A stretch of DNA of 64,000 nucleotides from Roseovarius sp. THAF9 (GTDB taxonomy: Bacteria > Pseudomonadota > Alphaproteobacteria > Rhodobacterales > Rhodobacteraceae): contig NZ_CP045404.1 in the NCBI RefSeq assembly GCF_009363715.1, positions 3,502,001-3,566,000 on the forward strand, in the 5' to 3' direction. Numbering within the stretch: the first letter of the stretch is position 1; the number at the start of each line of letters is the position of its first letter. The position numbers and the translations under genes are program-made. Below, piece by piece: positions 38,951 through 47,575 of the stretch. The notes beneath the pieces were generated by a model. It had not been told where the DNA came from. It made no database searches and saw only the letters and a list, made by a program, of their open reading frames with translations.

Positions 38951-39793
38951 ATGCTGCAATTCAACGCCGAGACGACGCGCCTGCTGGACCTCGTCTATCA
39001 GGGGTCCGACATCATCCAGCGGCGGCGTCTGTCGTTCGACGCTGTCCTGCCGAAGCCTGCCGAGACGATCCTCGATATCGGGAGCGGCAATGGCCTCCTT
39101 TCCGCCGAACTGGCCCGCGCCGTCGGGCCCGGCGGGCACATCATCGGGGTTGACCCCAGTCAGGACATGCGGAAGGCTGCCATCGCCCGCTGCGCGGATT
39201 TCGATTGGGTCGAGTTCCTCGATGGCACAGCCTACGATCTTCCCGTCGCAACGGACTCGGTCGACAAGGCCGTCTCGGTGCAGGTGTTCGAATATCTCGA
39301 TGACCTGCCACGCGCCTGTCGCGAGGTCGCTCGCGTGTTGCGCCCCGGTGGGCGGCTGGTGGTCAGCGACATCCATTTCGACAGCTGGATCTGGCACACC
39401 GAGGATCAGCCGCGCATGGACCGCATGATCGCCTCGTGGGACGACCATTTCGTTGAGCGCCGCGTGCCTGCGGTGCTGCCGCCGATGCTGCGCGACGCGG
39501 GGTTCGAGATAGAGGATATCCGCCCGGTCACGCTGAATGATCACGATCTCAGACCGGACGGTCTGGCCCGCATGATGCTGACGTTAATGGATAACTACGC
39601 GCGGCAGAACGACCTCGTCCCCGAAGCCGATTGCACCGCATGGCGCGAAGAGCAGGAAGCGCTCGCGGCAGAGGGCCGATTCTTCTTTTCGATGACACAG
39701 TTCGCGGTAATCGCCCGCAAGTCATTAAGTCGGGATCAGCCGATCACGCCGCGCGGCCCCTCACCGACCTGCCCGCGATGCAACAGCAGGTGA
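38951..39793 (+). CDS. Class I SAM-dependent methyltransferase
   Basis: A 280-residue Rossmann methyltransferase. Motif [21 protein letters not shown] is near residues 39-58 and [18 protein letters not shown] is the motif III region. It resembles the Methyltransf_11 (UbiE/small-molecule) group. The last 19 codons overlap the end of aroC on the other strand by 58 bases. The terminal residues [20 protein letters not shown] look unlike the family and are presumably a read-on past the original stop. The substrate is unknown. Confidence 0.85.
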   Translation: MLQFNAETTRLLDLVYQGSDIIQRRRLSFDAVLPKPAETILDIGSGNGLLSAELARAVGPGGHIIGVDPSQDMRKAAIARCADFDWVEFLDGTAYDLPVATDSVDKAVSVQVFEYLDDLPRACREVARVLRPGGRLVVSDIHFDSWIWHTEDQPRMDRMIASWDDHFVERRVPAVLPPMLRDAGFEIEDIRPVTLNDHDLRPDGLARMMLTLMDNYARQNDLVPEADCTAWREEQEALAAEGRFFFSMTQFAVIARKSLSRDQPITPRGPSPTCPRCNSR

Positions 39794-40839
39794 TCGAGGA
39801 TCACGCAGGCCATCATCGCCTCGGCCACCGGCACCGCGCGGATGCCGACGCAGGGGTCGTGCCGCCCCTTGGTGACCACCTCGGTCGCGCTGCCGTCCAT
39901 CCGGATCGAGCGGCGCGGCGTCAGGATCGAGCTTGTGGGTTTCACGGCAAACCGCACCACGATGTCCTGCCCGGTGGAGATGCCACCAAGGATACCACCC
40001 GCGTGGTTACTGCTGTATTCCGGGCCATTCTCGCCCATGAAAATCTCGTCGGCATTGTCGACGCCGGTCAACCTAGCGGCCGCCATGCCTTCGCCAATCT
40101 CCACGCCCTTCACCGCGTTGATACTCATCATCGCCGCCGCCAGATCGGTATCAAGCTTGCCATAAACCGGCGCGCCCAGCCCCGCGGGCGCGCCGCGGCA
40201 CACCACTTCGATCTCGGCCCCGACAGAGTTCTGCGCCTTGCGGATCCCTTGCAGGTACTCCTCCCAGACCGATACCGCACCCGCATCAGGCAGAAAGAAA
40301 TCGTTTCGGCCGACCTCTTCCCAGTCGATCTCGTCCCGGTCGATCGTGACCTCGCCCATCCGCGTCATGTAACCCTTCACCTGCAGCCCCGGCACAAGGC
40401 TTGCCAACGCGGCCCGCGCCAGCCCGCCAGCGGCCACCCGTGCCGCCGTCTCACGGGCGGAACTGCGCCCGCCACCACGATAATCGCGGATGCCGTATTT
40501 CTGGTGGTAGGTGATGTCGGCATGGCCGGGCCGGAAGGTCTGGGCGATGTCGCCGTAATCCTTGGACCGCTGGTCGGTATTCTCGATCATCAGTTGCACC
40601 GGCGTGCCGGTGGTCTGGCCTTCGAACACACCCGACAGGATCTTCACTGCATCCGGTTCCTTGCGCTGCGTGGTGTGCTTGCTCTGGCCCGGGCGGCGCT
40701 TGTCCAGGAACTGCTGCAAATACGCCTCGTCCACCGGAACACCCGGCGGGCAACCATCCACCGTCGCGCCCAAGGCGGGCCCGTGGCTTTCGCCCCAGGT
40801 GGTGACACGGTAGAGATGTCCGAACGTATTGAGGCTCAT
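39736..40839 (-). CDS. aroC: Chorismate synthase
   Basis: A 367-residue FMN-dependent enzyme catalysing the last shikimate step, 5-enolpyruvylshikimate-3-phosphate to chorismate. The family signatures [12 protein letters not shown] (13-24), [19 protein letters not shown] and GKDI/HDPC-type C-terminal segment ([18 protein letters not shown]) are intact. Length matches the family. ATG at 40839. It is convergent with, and overlaps, the methyltransferase gene by 58 bases, and is divergent from the orphan binding-protein gene. Confidence 0.97.
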   Translation of the reverse strand: MSLNTFGHLYRVTTWGESHGPALGATVDGCPPGVPVDEAYLQQFLDKRRPGQSKHTTQRKEPDAVKILSGVFEGQTTGTPVQLMIENTDQRSKDYGDIAQTFRPGHADITYHQKYGIRDYRGGGRSSARETAARVAAGGLARAALASLVPGLQVKGYMTRMGEVTIDRDEIDWEEVGRNDFFLPDAGAVSVWEEYLQGIRKAQNSVGAEIEVVCRGAPAGLGAPVYGKLDTDLAAAMMSINAVKGVEIGEGMAAARLTGVDNADEIFMGENGPEYSSNHAGGILGGISTGQDIVVRFAVKPTSSILTPRRSIRMDGSATEVVTKGRHDPCVGIRAVPVAEAMMACVILDHLLLHRGQVGEGPRGVIG

Positions 40840-40926
40840 GCCCTGTCTCCTTTGCCGCCTGCTCTACCCGTGCGCCCCATGCGTCTCAAGCAAATTCGCC
40901 GGAGCCGAAGCTCACACACGGAACAG

Positions 40927-40962
40927 GTCGCAAATTTACAATTTGATGTCGCAAAAATTACA
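40927..40962. promoter_or_regulatory. Pair of direct repeats with 21-bp period
   Basis: GTCGCAAATTTACA (40927-40940) and GTCGCAAAAATTACA (40948-40962) are near-identical and start 21 bases apart, two helical turns. They sit in the 266-base divergent gap between aroC and the binding-protein gene, 144 bases before the latter. This is the arrangement expected for a cooperatively bound regulator. Confidence 0.45.
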
Positions 40963-41105
40963 GGTTGCGCGTATCCTTCCGCCCATTCTCATTCGGCGAC
41001 ATACCCGGTCGAATGCTGGCGGATTCTCGAAAAGACCCCGAAATTTGCCGACCTAAGCGCCGGAAAAACAGGATGGAACAACATCCGATCAACAGGGAGA
41101 CTTCG

Positions 41106-42749
41106 ATGACGTACGAAACCGAAAATGTGCAGGTACGCCCCGTCGTACGCAAGCTGGCCGAGGACACCCGCGCCGGCAAGATGGACCGCCGCGAATTCAT
41201 GGCGCTCGCCTCGACCTTCGGCGCCAGCGCCGCCACCGCTTACGGCCTTCTGGGCATGGCCCAACCCGTCATGGCACAGGATGGCGAAGGCAAGAAAGGC
41301 GGCGTTCTGCGCGTCGCCATGCGGGTTCTGGAAATCACCGATCCGCGCAAATTCGACTGGACCGAGAAGGGCAATCTGGGCCGCCAGTTCTGCGAGCCGC
41401 TGGTGCGCTGGAACTCCGACTACAGCTTTACCGGCCTTCTGCTGGACAGCTGGGAAGTGTCGGACGACGCGCAGACCTACACCCTCAATCTGCGCCAGGG
41501 CGTGAAATGGAACAACGGCGACGACTTCACCGCCGAGGACGTGATCCACAACATCACCCGCTGGTGCGACAAGTCGGTGGAGGGCAACTCCATGGCCGCG
41601 CGCATGGCGTCCCTGATCGACGCGGACTCGGGCCAACTGGCCGATGGCGTGGTCGAACAGGTCGATGATTACACCGTCAAGCTGAACCTGCCGCGCCCCG
41701 ATATCTCGCTCATTGCCGGCATGGCCGACTATCCCGCGCTGATCGTTCACCGCAGCCACGGCGACGACACCGACCTCGCCCAAAACCCGATCGGCACAGG
41801 CCCGTTCGAATTGGTCTCGATGGATATCGGCACCGGCGCCGAGGTGAAGCGCCGCGAAAACGGTGAATGGTGGGGCGGCGAGGTTTATCTCGACGGCATC
41901 AAGTTCATCGACTTCGGCACTGACGGCGCGGCCATCGTCGCGGCCTTCGACGGTGACGAGATCGACGTGAACGACGAGACCACGTCTGACTTCATCGACA
42001 CGCTGGATGGTCTTGGTCTGGTCAAGAGCACCATGCCCACCGCCAACACCATCGTGGCGCGGATGCGCATGGATACCGAGCCCTATACCTCGAAAGAGCT
42101 GCGCAACGCCGTCCAGATGGCGGTAGACAACAACATCGCGCTGCAACTGGGCATCAACGGCGACGGCATCACGGCCGAAAACCACCACGTCGCGCCGTTC
42201 CATCCCGAATATGCCGAGATTCCCAAGAAAGAGGCCGACCCCGCCGCCGCCATCGAAATGGCCAAGGCCGCAGGTCACGGCGAAACCGAGCTGGAGCTGA
42301 TCTCAATTGACGGCGACTGGCGCACGGTGACCACCGATGCCATAGGCGCCATGCTGCGCGAGGCAGGCTTCAACCTCAAGCGCACAGTCATTCCCGGCTC
42401 GTCCTTCTGGAACGACTGGACGAAATATCCCTTCTCGACCACCAACTGGGGTCCGCGCCCCTTGGGCGTACAGGTGCTCGTGCTGGCCTACAAGTCGGGT
42501 GAGGCATGGAATGAATCCGGGCACTCGGATCCCGAATTCGATTCGATCCTCGAAGAAGCGGTTGGCGTGTTCGACGCGGACAAACGGCGCGAATACTCTG
42601 CCAAACTGCAAGCCCGCTTGCAGGACAATGGCGTGATCATTCAGCCCTTCTGGCGCAACCAGACCAAGCACTTCGCAGATCACGTGAAGAATGACCAGGT
42701 GCACCAGTTCCGCTACATGCATTTCGAAAACGTCTGGCTCGACACCTGA
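41106..42749 (+). CDS. Extracellular solute-binding protein family 5 (peptide/nickel type ABC transporter)
   Basis: A 547-residue periplasmic binding protein of the DppA/OppA family. The N-terminus [25 protein letters not shown] after a 23-residue lead is a Tat-type signal, with likely cleavage near MAQD. The ligand-binding region has the family core [34 protein letters not shown] at 41106 follows a GGGAGA site. No permease or ATPase gene is next to it, and a strong terminator follows immediately, so it is transcribed alone. The ligand is unknown. Confidence 0.92.
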   Translation: MTYETENVQVRPVVRKLAEDTRAGKMDRREFMALASTFGASAATAYGLLGMAQPVMAQDGEGKKGGVLRVAMRVLEITDPRKFDWTEKGNLGRQFCEPLVRWNSDYSFTGLLLDSWEVSDDAQTYTLNLRQGVKWNNGDDFTAEDVIHNITRWCDKSVEGNSMAARMASLIDADSGQLADGVVEQVDDYTVKLNLPRPDISLIAGMADYPALIVHRSHGDDTDLAQNPIGTGPFELVSMDIGTGAEVKRRENGEWWGGEVYLDGIKFIDFGTDGAAIVAAFDGDEIDVNDETTSDFIDTLDGLGLVKSTMPTANTIVARMRMDTEPYTSKELRNAVQMAVDNNIALQLGINGDGITAENHHVAPFHPEYAEIPKKEADPAAAIEMAKAAGHGETELELISIDGDWRTVTTDAIGAMLREAGFNLKRTVIPGSSFWNDWTKYPFSTTNWGPRPLGVQVLVLAYKSGEAWNESGHSDPEFDSILEEAVGVFDADKRREYSAKLQARLQDNGVIIQPFWRNQTKHFADHVKNDQVHQFRYMHFENVWLDT

Positions 42750-42775
42750 GCCTGCGCGAGATCATCGCTTACCCA

Positions 42776-42808
42776 ATGGCGGCGCCTCATGCGCTGCCAT
42801 TTTTTTTG
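42776..42808 (+). terminator. Strong intrinsic terminator after the binding-protein gene
   Basis: An 11-bp stem (AATGGCGGCGC, 42776-42786, with GCGCTGCCATT, 42792-42802, one G-T wobble) with a five-base loop is followed by a run of T to 42808. Confidence 0.92.
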
Positions 42809-42861
42809 CGAGTCGACGTCAGGGGTTAGCGCCCGCCGCCCTCAAAACGAATCACGCGTTA

Positions 42862-42891
42862 TTGACCGGCGCGAATCACTTCGCCTATACC
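42862..42891 (+). promoter_or_regulatory. Sigma-70-like promoter
   Basis: TTGACC and TATACC are separated by 18 bases. Both hexamers keep four or more consensus bases and the -10 is followed by an A/T-rich start region near 42898. It lies downstream of a terminator, so it would open a new transcript. Confidence 0.5.
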
Positions 42892-42897
42892 TTGTAG

Positions 42898-43214
42898 AAC
42901 AGCATGAAACGCACGGGAACAGGGGACCGGAACCGTGCATGCATCGGGGGACGCCGTGTTGCAAACGGCACTGGGGCAAATCTCAATTTCGGCACTGCGC
43001 AGGCGCGCGGGGAATGCCGCATGACCCGGGCGACGGTCATAGCGGGCCAGCCTGCCCCGGCGATCCGTCAAAGCTTTTCCGATATCTTTCAGACACACAC
43101 CGCGACCCACGCATCGCGGCACACCCTGACCGGGGACGATCAACGAGACCCGGCACGGTAACCCTACAACGCGGCAGGAGGGAATGAGGGGCCGAACCAA
43201 CGGCCCCCTTTCTT
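42898..43214 (+). ncRNA. Candidate small RNA or attenuated leader
   Basis: The span runs from the expected start of the promoter at 42862-42891 to the terminator at 43188-43214, about 315 bases. I find no match to tmRNA, RNase P RNA, SRP RNA or 6S RNA signatures that I know. It ends about 90 bases before the class III aminotransferase start, so a conditional leader is also possible. Evidence is positional only. Confidence 0.3.
43188..43214 (+). terminator. Intrinsic terminator ahead of the class III aminotransferase
   Basis: GGGGCCG (43188-43194) pairs with CGGCCCC (43201-43207) around a 6-base loop, followed by CTTTCTTTT. Confidence 0.75.
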
Positions 43215-43302
43215 TTGCGCGGTTCCCAGTGGCGTCACTGGACAGAACCCCGGCGCGGTGCCACGTTTGATCAAATCCGCGACTCAGATACGGGGGCTTT
43301 CC

Positions 43303-44652
43303 ATGAAAGACGACAATTTCCTGAGAGAAATGAACGCACGCCACCTGTGGCACCCGATGGGCCACCCGGGCGAGCAGCAGGAACATGCCCCAACCATCAT
43401 CAAAAGCGCCGAGGGCGTCGAAATAACCGATATAGACGGGCACCGCGTGGTGGACGCCGTGGGCGGGCTGTGGTGCACGAACCTGGGCTATTCCAACGAT
43501 GCCATCAAGCAGGCGATCAGTGATCAGCTGTGGCAACTGCCCTATTATTCGGCCTTTGCCGGCACCACTAATCCCCCGGCAATCGAGGCCTCCTACGCGG
43601 TGCAGGAATTTTTTGCCGAAGACGGCATGGCCCGCGTCTTTTTCACCTCCGGCGGGTCCGACGCGGTCGACACGGCCCTGCGCATGGCGCGGCAATATCA
43701 TCGCCTGCGGGGCGAGCCCACGCGCACCAAGTTCCTCTCGCTGAAAAAAGGCTATCACGGCACCCATTGGGGCGGCGCTTCGGTCAACGGCAACAACCGC
43801 TTTCGCATCACCTACGAGCCGCTTCTGCCCGGCTGTTTCCACCTGCCCAGCCCCTACACCTATCGCAATCCGTTCCACGAAACGGACCCCGCCAAGCTGG
43901 CCGAAAAAATCGCCGCCGCGATGGTGGACGAGATCGAATTCCAAGACCCCAGCACCATCGCCGCCTTCATCATGGAGCCGATTCAGGGCGCGGGCGGTGT
44001 CATCGTGCCCGACGCCAGCTTCATGAAGCACATGCGCGAGATCTGCGACCGCTACGGGATCCTGCTGATTTCCGACGAGGTGATCTGCGGCTTCGGGCGC
44101 ACCGGCGACTGGTCGGGTGCCCGGCACTGGGGCGTGCAGCCCGACATGATGACCGTCGCCAAGGGCATCACCAGCGCCTATTTCCCCGTGGGTGGCGTCC
44201 TCCTCAGCGAGACGGTCGCGGCGGTTTTCGAGAACGCCGATGCAGGTGGCGCGATCTGGACGGGCTATACCTATTCCGCGCATCCGGTCGGGGCCGCCGC
44301 TGTCGTCGCCTGCCTGTCCGAGACCTTGCGGCTGGATACGAAAACCAACGCCGCGGCCCGCGGAACCCAACTGTTCGACGGCGTGCGGAACCTGATGGAG
44401 AAACACGACATCATTGGCGATGTGCGGGGCGGGCACGGCCTGATGACCGGCATAGAACTGGTCAGCGACCGCGCCGCGAAAACCCCGATGGATGCGACCA
44501 CCGTCAAACGGGTCCACAAGGCCACCTTCGAGGCCGGCGCGATGGTCCGGATCGGAGGTAACAACCTGCTGATGTCACCCCCCCTGATCATCACCGAGGC
44601 CGAGATCGACCGCGTTCTTTCGGCCCTGGACGCGGGCTTCGCCGCAGTCTGA
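43303..44652 (+). CDS. Class III (omega) aminotransferase
   Basis: A 449-residue PLP enzyme of the aspartate aminotransferase superfamily, class III. The PLP lysine is Lys287 in TVAKGITSAYFPVGG, and LISDEVICGFGRTGDW is the class III signature. The N-terminal HLWHPMGHPG and C-terminal GGNNLLMSPPLIITEAEID resemble omega-amino acid:pyruvate or taurine:pyruvate type enzymes. ATG at 43303 was preferred to an upstream frame from 43258 because MKDDNFLREMNARHLWHPM matches the family start. Substrate is inferred only: amines, taurine or beta-alanine are plausible. Confidence 0.88.
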   Translation: MKDDNFLREMNARHLWHPMGHPGEQQEHAPTIIKSAEGVEITDIDGHRVVDAVGGLWCTNLGYSNDAIKQAISDQLWQLPYYSAFAGTTNPPAIEASYAVQEFFAEDGMARVFFTSGGSDAVDTALRMARQYHRLRGEPTRTKFLSLKKGYHGTHWGGASVNGNNRFRITYEPLLPGCFHLPSPYTYRNPFHETDPAKLAEKIAAAMVDEIEFQDPSTIAAFIMEPIQGAGGVIVPDASFMKHMREICDRYGILLISDEVICGFGRTGDWSGARHWGVQPDMMTVAKGITSAYFPVGGVLLSETVAAVFENADAGGAIWTGYTYSAHPVGAAAVVACLSETLRLDTKTNAAARGTQLFDGVRNLMEKHDIIGDVRGGHGLMTGIELVSDRAAKTPMDATTVKRVHKATFEAGAMVRIGGNNLLMSPPLIITEAEIDRVLSALDAGFAAV

Positions 44653-44808
44653 CGGCAGCACAAGCGAAACCGCAGCGGCACTGCGCGCGTCCGAAGTTCC
44701 CATTTTCGCCGCGCTCTGTGGTCGCATTGGGCGGACATTCGCGCGTTTGGCCCTAAATTGACTAGTGGCGGATAAAAACGCCCGTCGTAACCTGTCAACT
44801 TTAGAGCC

Positions 44809-46185
44809 ATGGACACACTCCTGCTTTCGCGCATCCAGTTCGGTGCCAACATCTCGTTCCACATCCTGTTTCCCACGATCACGATCGCGCTGGGGTGGGT
44901 GCTTTTCTACTTCAAGCTGCGCTTCAATCGCAGCGGCGAGGAACGCTGGATGAATGCCTACCGCTTCTGGGTGAAGGTGTTCGCGCTCAGCTTTGGCCTT
45001 GGCGTCGTGTCGGGGATCACCATGTCCTTCCAGTTCGGCACCAACTGGCCCGGCTTCATGGAAACCGTCGGCAACATCGCCGGCCCGCTTCTGGCCTACG
45101 AAGTATTGACCGCCTTCTTCCTCGAGGCCGTGTTCCTGGGCATCATGCTTTTCGGCATGAGCCGCGTTCCGGGCTGGCTGCACACGCTGGCCACGTTTTT
45201 GGTGGCGTTCGGCACGACCATGTCTGCCTTCTGGATCGTCGTGCTGTCCAGCTGGATGCACACGCCGGCGGGGTTCGAGATGCGCGAGGGTGTGGCCCAC
45301 GCGACGGACTGGTGGGCGATCATCTTCAACCAGTCCATGCCGTACCGCGTGACCCATATGCTGCTGGCCTCGGGCCTGACGGTCGCGTTCCTGCTGGCCG
45401 GTCTGTCCGCTCTGCGCTGGCTGCGCGGCGACAAGGGCGAAGACGTGCGTGTGTCACTCGTGACGGGCCTTGGCCTCGGCGCGTTGCTGATCCCGATGCA
45501 GATCCTCGTGGGCGACATGCACGGGCTGAACACGCTGGAACATCAGCCCGCCAAGGTGGCTGCGATGGAAGGCAACTGGGAGACGCAAGGCAACGCCCCG
45601 CTTCTGCTCTTCGCGATCCCGGACGAGGCCGCGCGCGAAAACCATGCCGAGATCGGCATTCCGAACCTCGCGTCGATCATCCTGACGCACCACGCCGACG
45701 GTGAAATTCCGGGCCTCAACGACTTTGTCGCCGAAGACGGCACGATCCTTCACCCGCCGGTCGCGCCGGTATTCTACGCCTTCCGCGTCATGGTGGGCAC
45801 CGGCATGGCCATGCTTCTGGTCAGCTGGGCCGCCGTCGGCTTTATGGCCTTCCGGCGACGTGGCCCCGAGGGTCTGCCCAAGCCGCTGATGCTGGCGCTG
45901 GTGCCGATGGCCTTTTCCGGCTGGGTCGCCACGCTCGCGGGCTGGTATACGACAGAAATCGGACGGCAGCCATGGCTGGTCAGCGGCGTGATGACGACCG
46001 AGCAAGCCGTGGCCGAAGTGCCCGCACCGATGGTGGCGACCACGCTGGTGATCTACCTTTCGGTCTATGTCGCCCTGCTGCTGGCCTATATCGGCGTGCT
46101 CTACTACCTCGCCTGCGTCGGACAGCAGGCGAAAAAGCGGGGCCGCCCCGACATGCCCGGGCTGAACCCGACCCCGGCAGAGTAG
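44809..46185 (+). CDS. cioA: Cytochrome bd-type ubiquinol oxidase subunit I (cyanide-insensitive type)
   Basis: A 458-residue membrane protein carrying the b and d hemes; it oxidises ubiquinol and reduces oxygen without pumping protons. SRIQFGANISFHILFP contains His18, the expected heme d ligand. The segment FGTNWPGFMETVGNIAGPLLAYEVLTAFFLEA is the conserved heme region. The protein is shorter than E. coli CydA (522), with a short Q-loop, the feature of CIO-type enzymes. It is followed after 4 bases by subunit II. Confidence 0.93.
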   Translation: MDTLLLSRIQFGANISFHILFPTITIALGWVLFYFKLRFNRSGEERWMNAYRFWVKVFALSFGLGVVSGITMSFQFGTNWPGFMETVGNIAGPLLAYEVLTAFFLEAVFLGIMLFGMSRVPGWLHTLATFLVAFGTTMSAFWIVVLSSWMHTPAGFEMREGVAHATDWWAIIFNQSMPYRVTHMLLASGLTVAFLLAGLSALRWLRGDKGEDVRVSLVTGLGLGALLIPMQILVGDMHGLNTLEHQPAKVAAMEGNWETQGNAPLLLFAIPDEAARENHAEIGIPNLASIILTHHADGEIPGLNDFVAEDGTILHPPVAPVFYAFRVMVGTGMAMLLVSWAAVGFMAFRRRGPEGLPKPLMLALVPMAFSGWVATLAGWYTTEIGRQPWLVSGVMTTEQAVAEVPAPMVATTLVIYLSVYVALLLAYIGVLYYLACVGQQAKKRGRPDMPGLNPTPAE

Positions 46186-46189
46186 ACGC

Positions 46190-47200
46190 ATGGACACGTT
46201 CGGAGATCCCTCGATCTGGTTGCCGCTGGCCTTTGCCGGCCTCATGGGCCTGTCGATCCTGATCTATGTCTGCCTCGACGGGTTCGACCTCGGGATCGGG
46301 GTACTCTTTCCCTTCGCCACCGAGGCCGAGAAGGACCGCATGGTCGCTTCGATCGGGCCCTTCTGGGACGCCAATGAGACCTGGCTGGTTCTGGCCATCG
46401 GCATCCTTCTGGTGGCCTTCCCCACCGCGCACGGCGTGATCCTGACAACCCTCTACCTGCCGGTTGCCCTCATGTTGGTGGGCCTCATCCTGCGAGGCGT
46501 CGCTTTCGAATTCCGCGCCAAGGCCCCGGCAAATCGCAAGCGGCTGTGGGATCTGTCATTCTGGATCGGAAGCATCATGGCATCGCTGTCCCAGGGCTTC
46601 ATGTTGGGCCTATACGTCATGGGCCTGAACATGACGCCCTTCACCCTGCTCTTCGGGGCGATCACGGCGGTATTCCTGACGGTGGCCTACTCGTTTATCG
46701 GGGCGACATGGATGATCCTGAAAGCCGAAGGCGAATTGCAGGCCAAGGCCATCCGCTGGGCGCGTGACGGGATCTGGGGCGTGATCCTTGGGCTGGGGGC
46801 CATATCGCTGGCCTCTCCCTTCGTCAGCAGCCGGATCTTCGACAAGTGGTTCACCCTGCCCGAACTTTACTTCCTCGCACCGCTGCCCCTGATCTCGGCG
46901 GGCCTGATCTTTCTGCTCTGGGGCCTGCTGCGCGGCCTACCGCGGGAAAACGACGCGCTGTGCGCCGCGCCGTTCGCCTTGACCATCGCGCTCTTCACGC
47001 TGGGCTTTATCGGCATGGCGTATTCGTTCTACCCCTATGTGGTGCCCGAGCGCCTGACCATATTCGAGGCCGCAAGCGCACCGGAAAGCCTGATGATCAT
47101 TCTCGTCGGCACGCTTTTCGTCCTGCCGATGATCATCGGGTACACGGTGCTGTCCTACGTGATCTTCCGCGGCAAGGCGACGGAGCTGCGCTATGACTGA
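46190..47200 (+). CDS. cioB: Cytochrome bd-type ubiquinol oxidase subunit II
   Basis: A 336-residue partner of CioA with about nine membrane helices. The start DTFGDPSIWLPLAFAGLMGLSILIYVCLDGFDLGIGVLFPF is diagnostic (CydB 'DGFDLGIG' motif), and GPFWDANETWLVLAIG follows. I see no CydX-like small protein downstream; CIO operons usually lack one. It ends 20 bases before the end of a small convergent gene. Confidence 0.95.
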   Translation: MDTFGDPSIWLPLAFAGLMGLSILIYVCLDGFDLGIGVLFPFATEAEKDRMVASIGPFWDANETWLVLAIGILLVAFPTAHGVILTTLYLPVALMLVGLILRGVAFEFRAKAPANRKRLWDLSFWIGSIMASLSQGFMLGLYVMGLNMTPFTLLFGAITAVFLTVAYSFIGATWMILKAEGELQAKAIRWARDGIWGVILGLGAISLASPFVSSRIFDKWFTLPELYFLAPLPLISAGLIFLLWGLLRGLPRENDALCAAPFALTIALFTLGFIGMAYSFYPYVVPERLTIFEAASAPESLMIILVGTLFVLPMIIGYTVLSYVIFRGKATELRYD

Positions 47201-47220
47201 CGCCCGGGACGGTCAGCGCT

Positions 47221-47508
47221 TCAACTGAACCGCTTCCACGCATCCTGCATGGCCTTTGACATGTCGTCCCACGCCTTGTCGGCACCGGCCTTCACGTCGT
47301 TCCATGCCGCCGTTTGATTGCGCTGCAACTCGTCCAGCTTGACCTGCATCTCGTCACGCTTCGCACGAAGCTCTTTCAGGTGTTCCTCGTACTGGCCTTG
47401 CGCATCCGCTTGTGCCTTTTCGGCCTGCGCGCGCATCTTGTCGATATTGGCCTGCCACTCCTTCATCTGAGCCTCGAGCTTCTTGGTGTAGGCGTCCTTG
47501 TCGGTCAT
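47221..47508 (-). CDS. Small coiled-coil protein
   Basis: A 95-residue hydrophilic protein, nearly all heptad-like helix (KKLEAQMKEWQANIDKMRAQAEKAQADAQGQYEEHLKELRAKRDEMQVKLDELQ), then AWNDVKAGADKAWDDMSKAMQDAWKRF. Lysine- and glutamate-rich with regularly spaced Trp in the last third. Proteins of this kind (sll1863-like) occur widely with stress or membrane functions, but none is proved. ATG at 47508 has an upstream AGGGAGGA-like site. It is convergent with cioB. Confidence 0.8.
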   Translation of the reverse strand: MTDKDAYTKKLEAQMKEWQANIDKMRAQAEKAQADAQGQYEEHLKELRAKRDEMQVKLDELQRNQTAAWNDVKAGADKAWDDMSKAMQDAWKRFS

Positions 47509-47575
47509 AGGTTAGGGTCCTCCCTTATTGCTGGTCTGCGATCTTCAGATTTAAACTATACCACGCCCTGTCCCT

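Larger units (their letters stand above)
42809..43302. other. Gene-poor segment with its own promoter and terminator candidates
   Basis: There is no convincing protein gene in these nearly 500 bases. A promoter-like pair at 42862-42891 and a terminator at 43188-43214 bracket about 290 bases. The one open frame of note (42904-43161, 85 codons) has no ribosome site or recognisable product. The features could define a small RNA or a leader of the following aminotransferase gene. Confidence 0.5.

Noticed and set aside
42904..43161. 85-codon open frame in the segment between 42.8 and 43.3 kb
   Set aside because: No ribosome site, no homology that I recognise, and frames of this length arise by chance at this G+C; kept as a small-RNA possibility instead.
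42859..44517. A 552-codon minus-strand frame opposite the class III aminotransferase
   Set aside because: Antisense shadow with His/Gly-rich low-information sequence.
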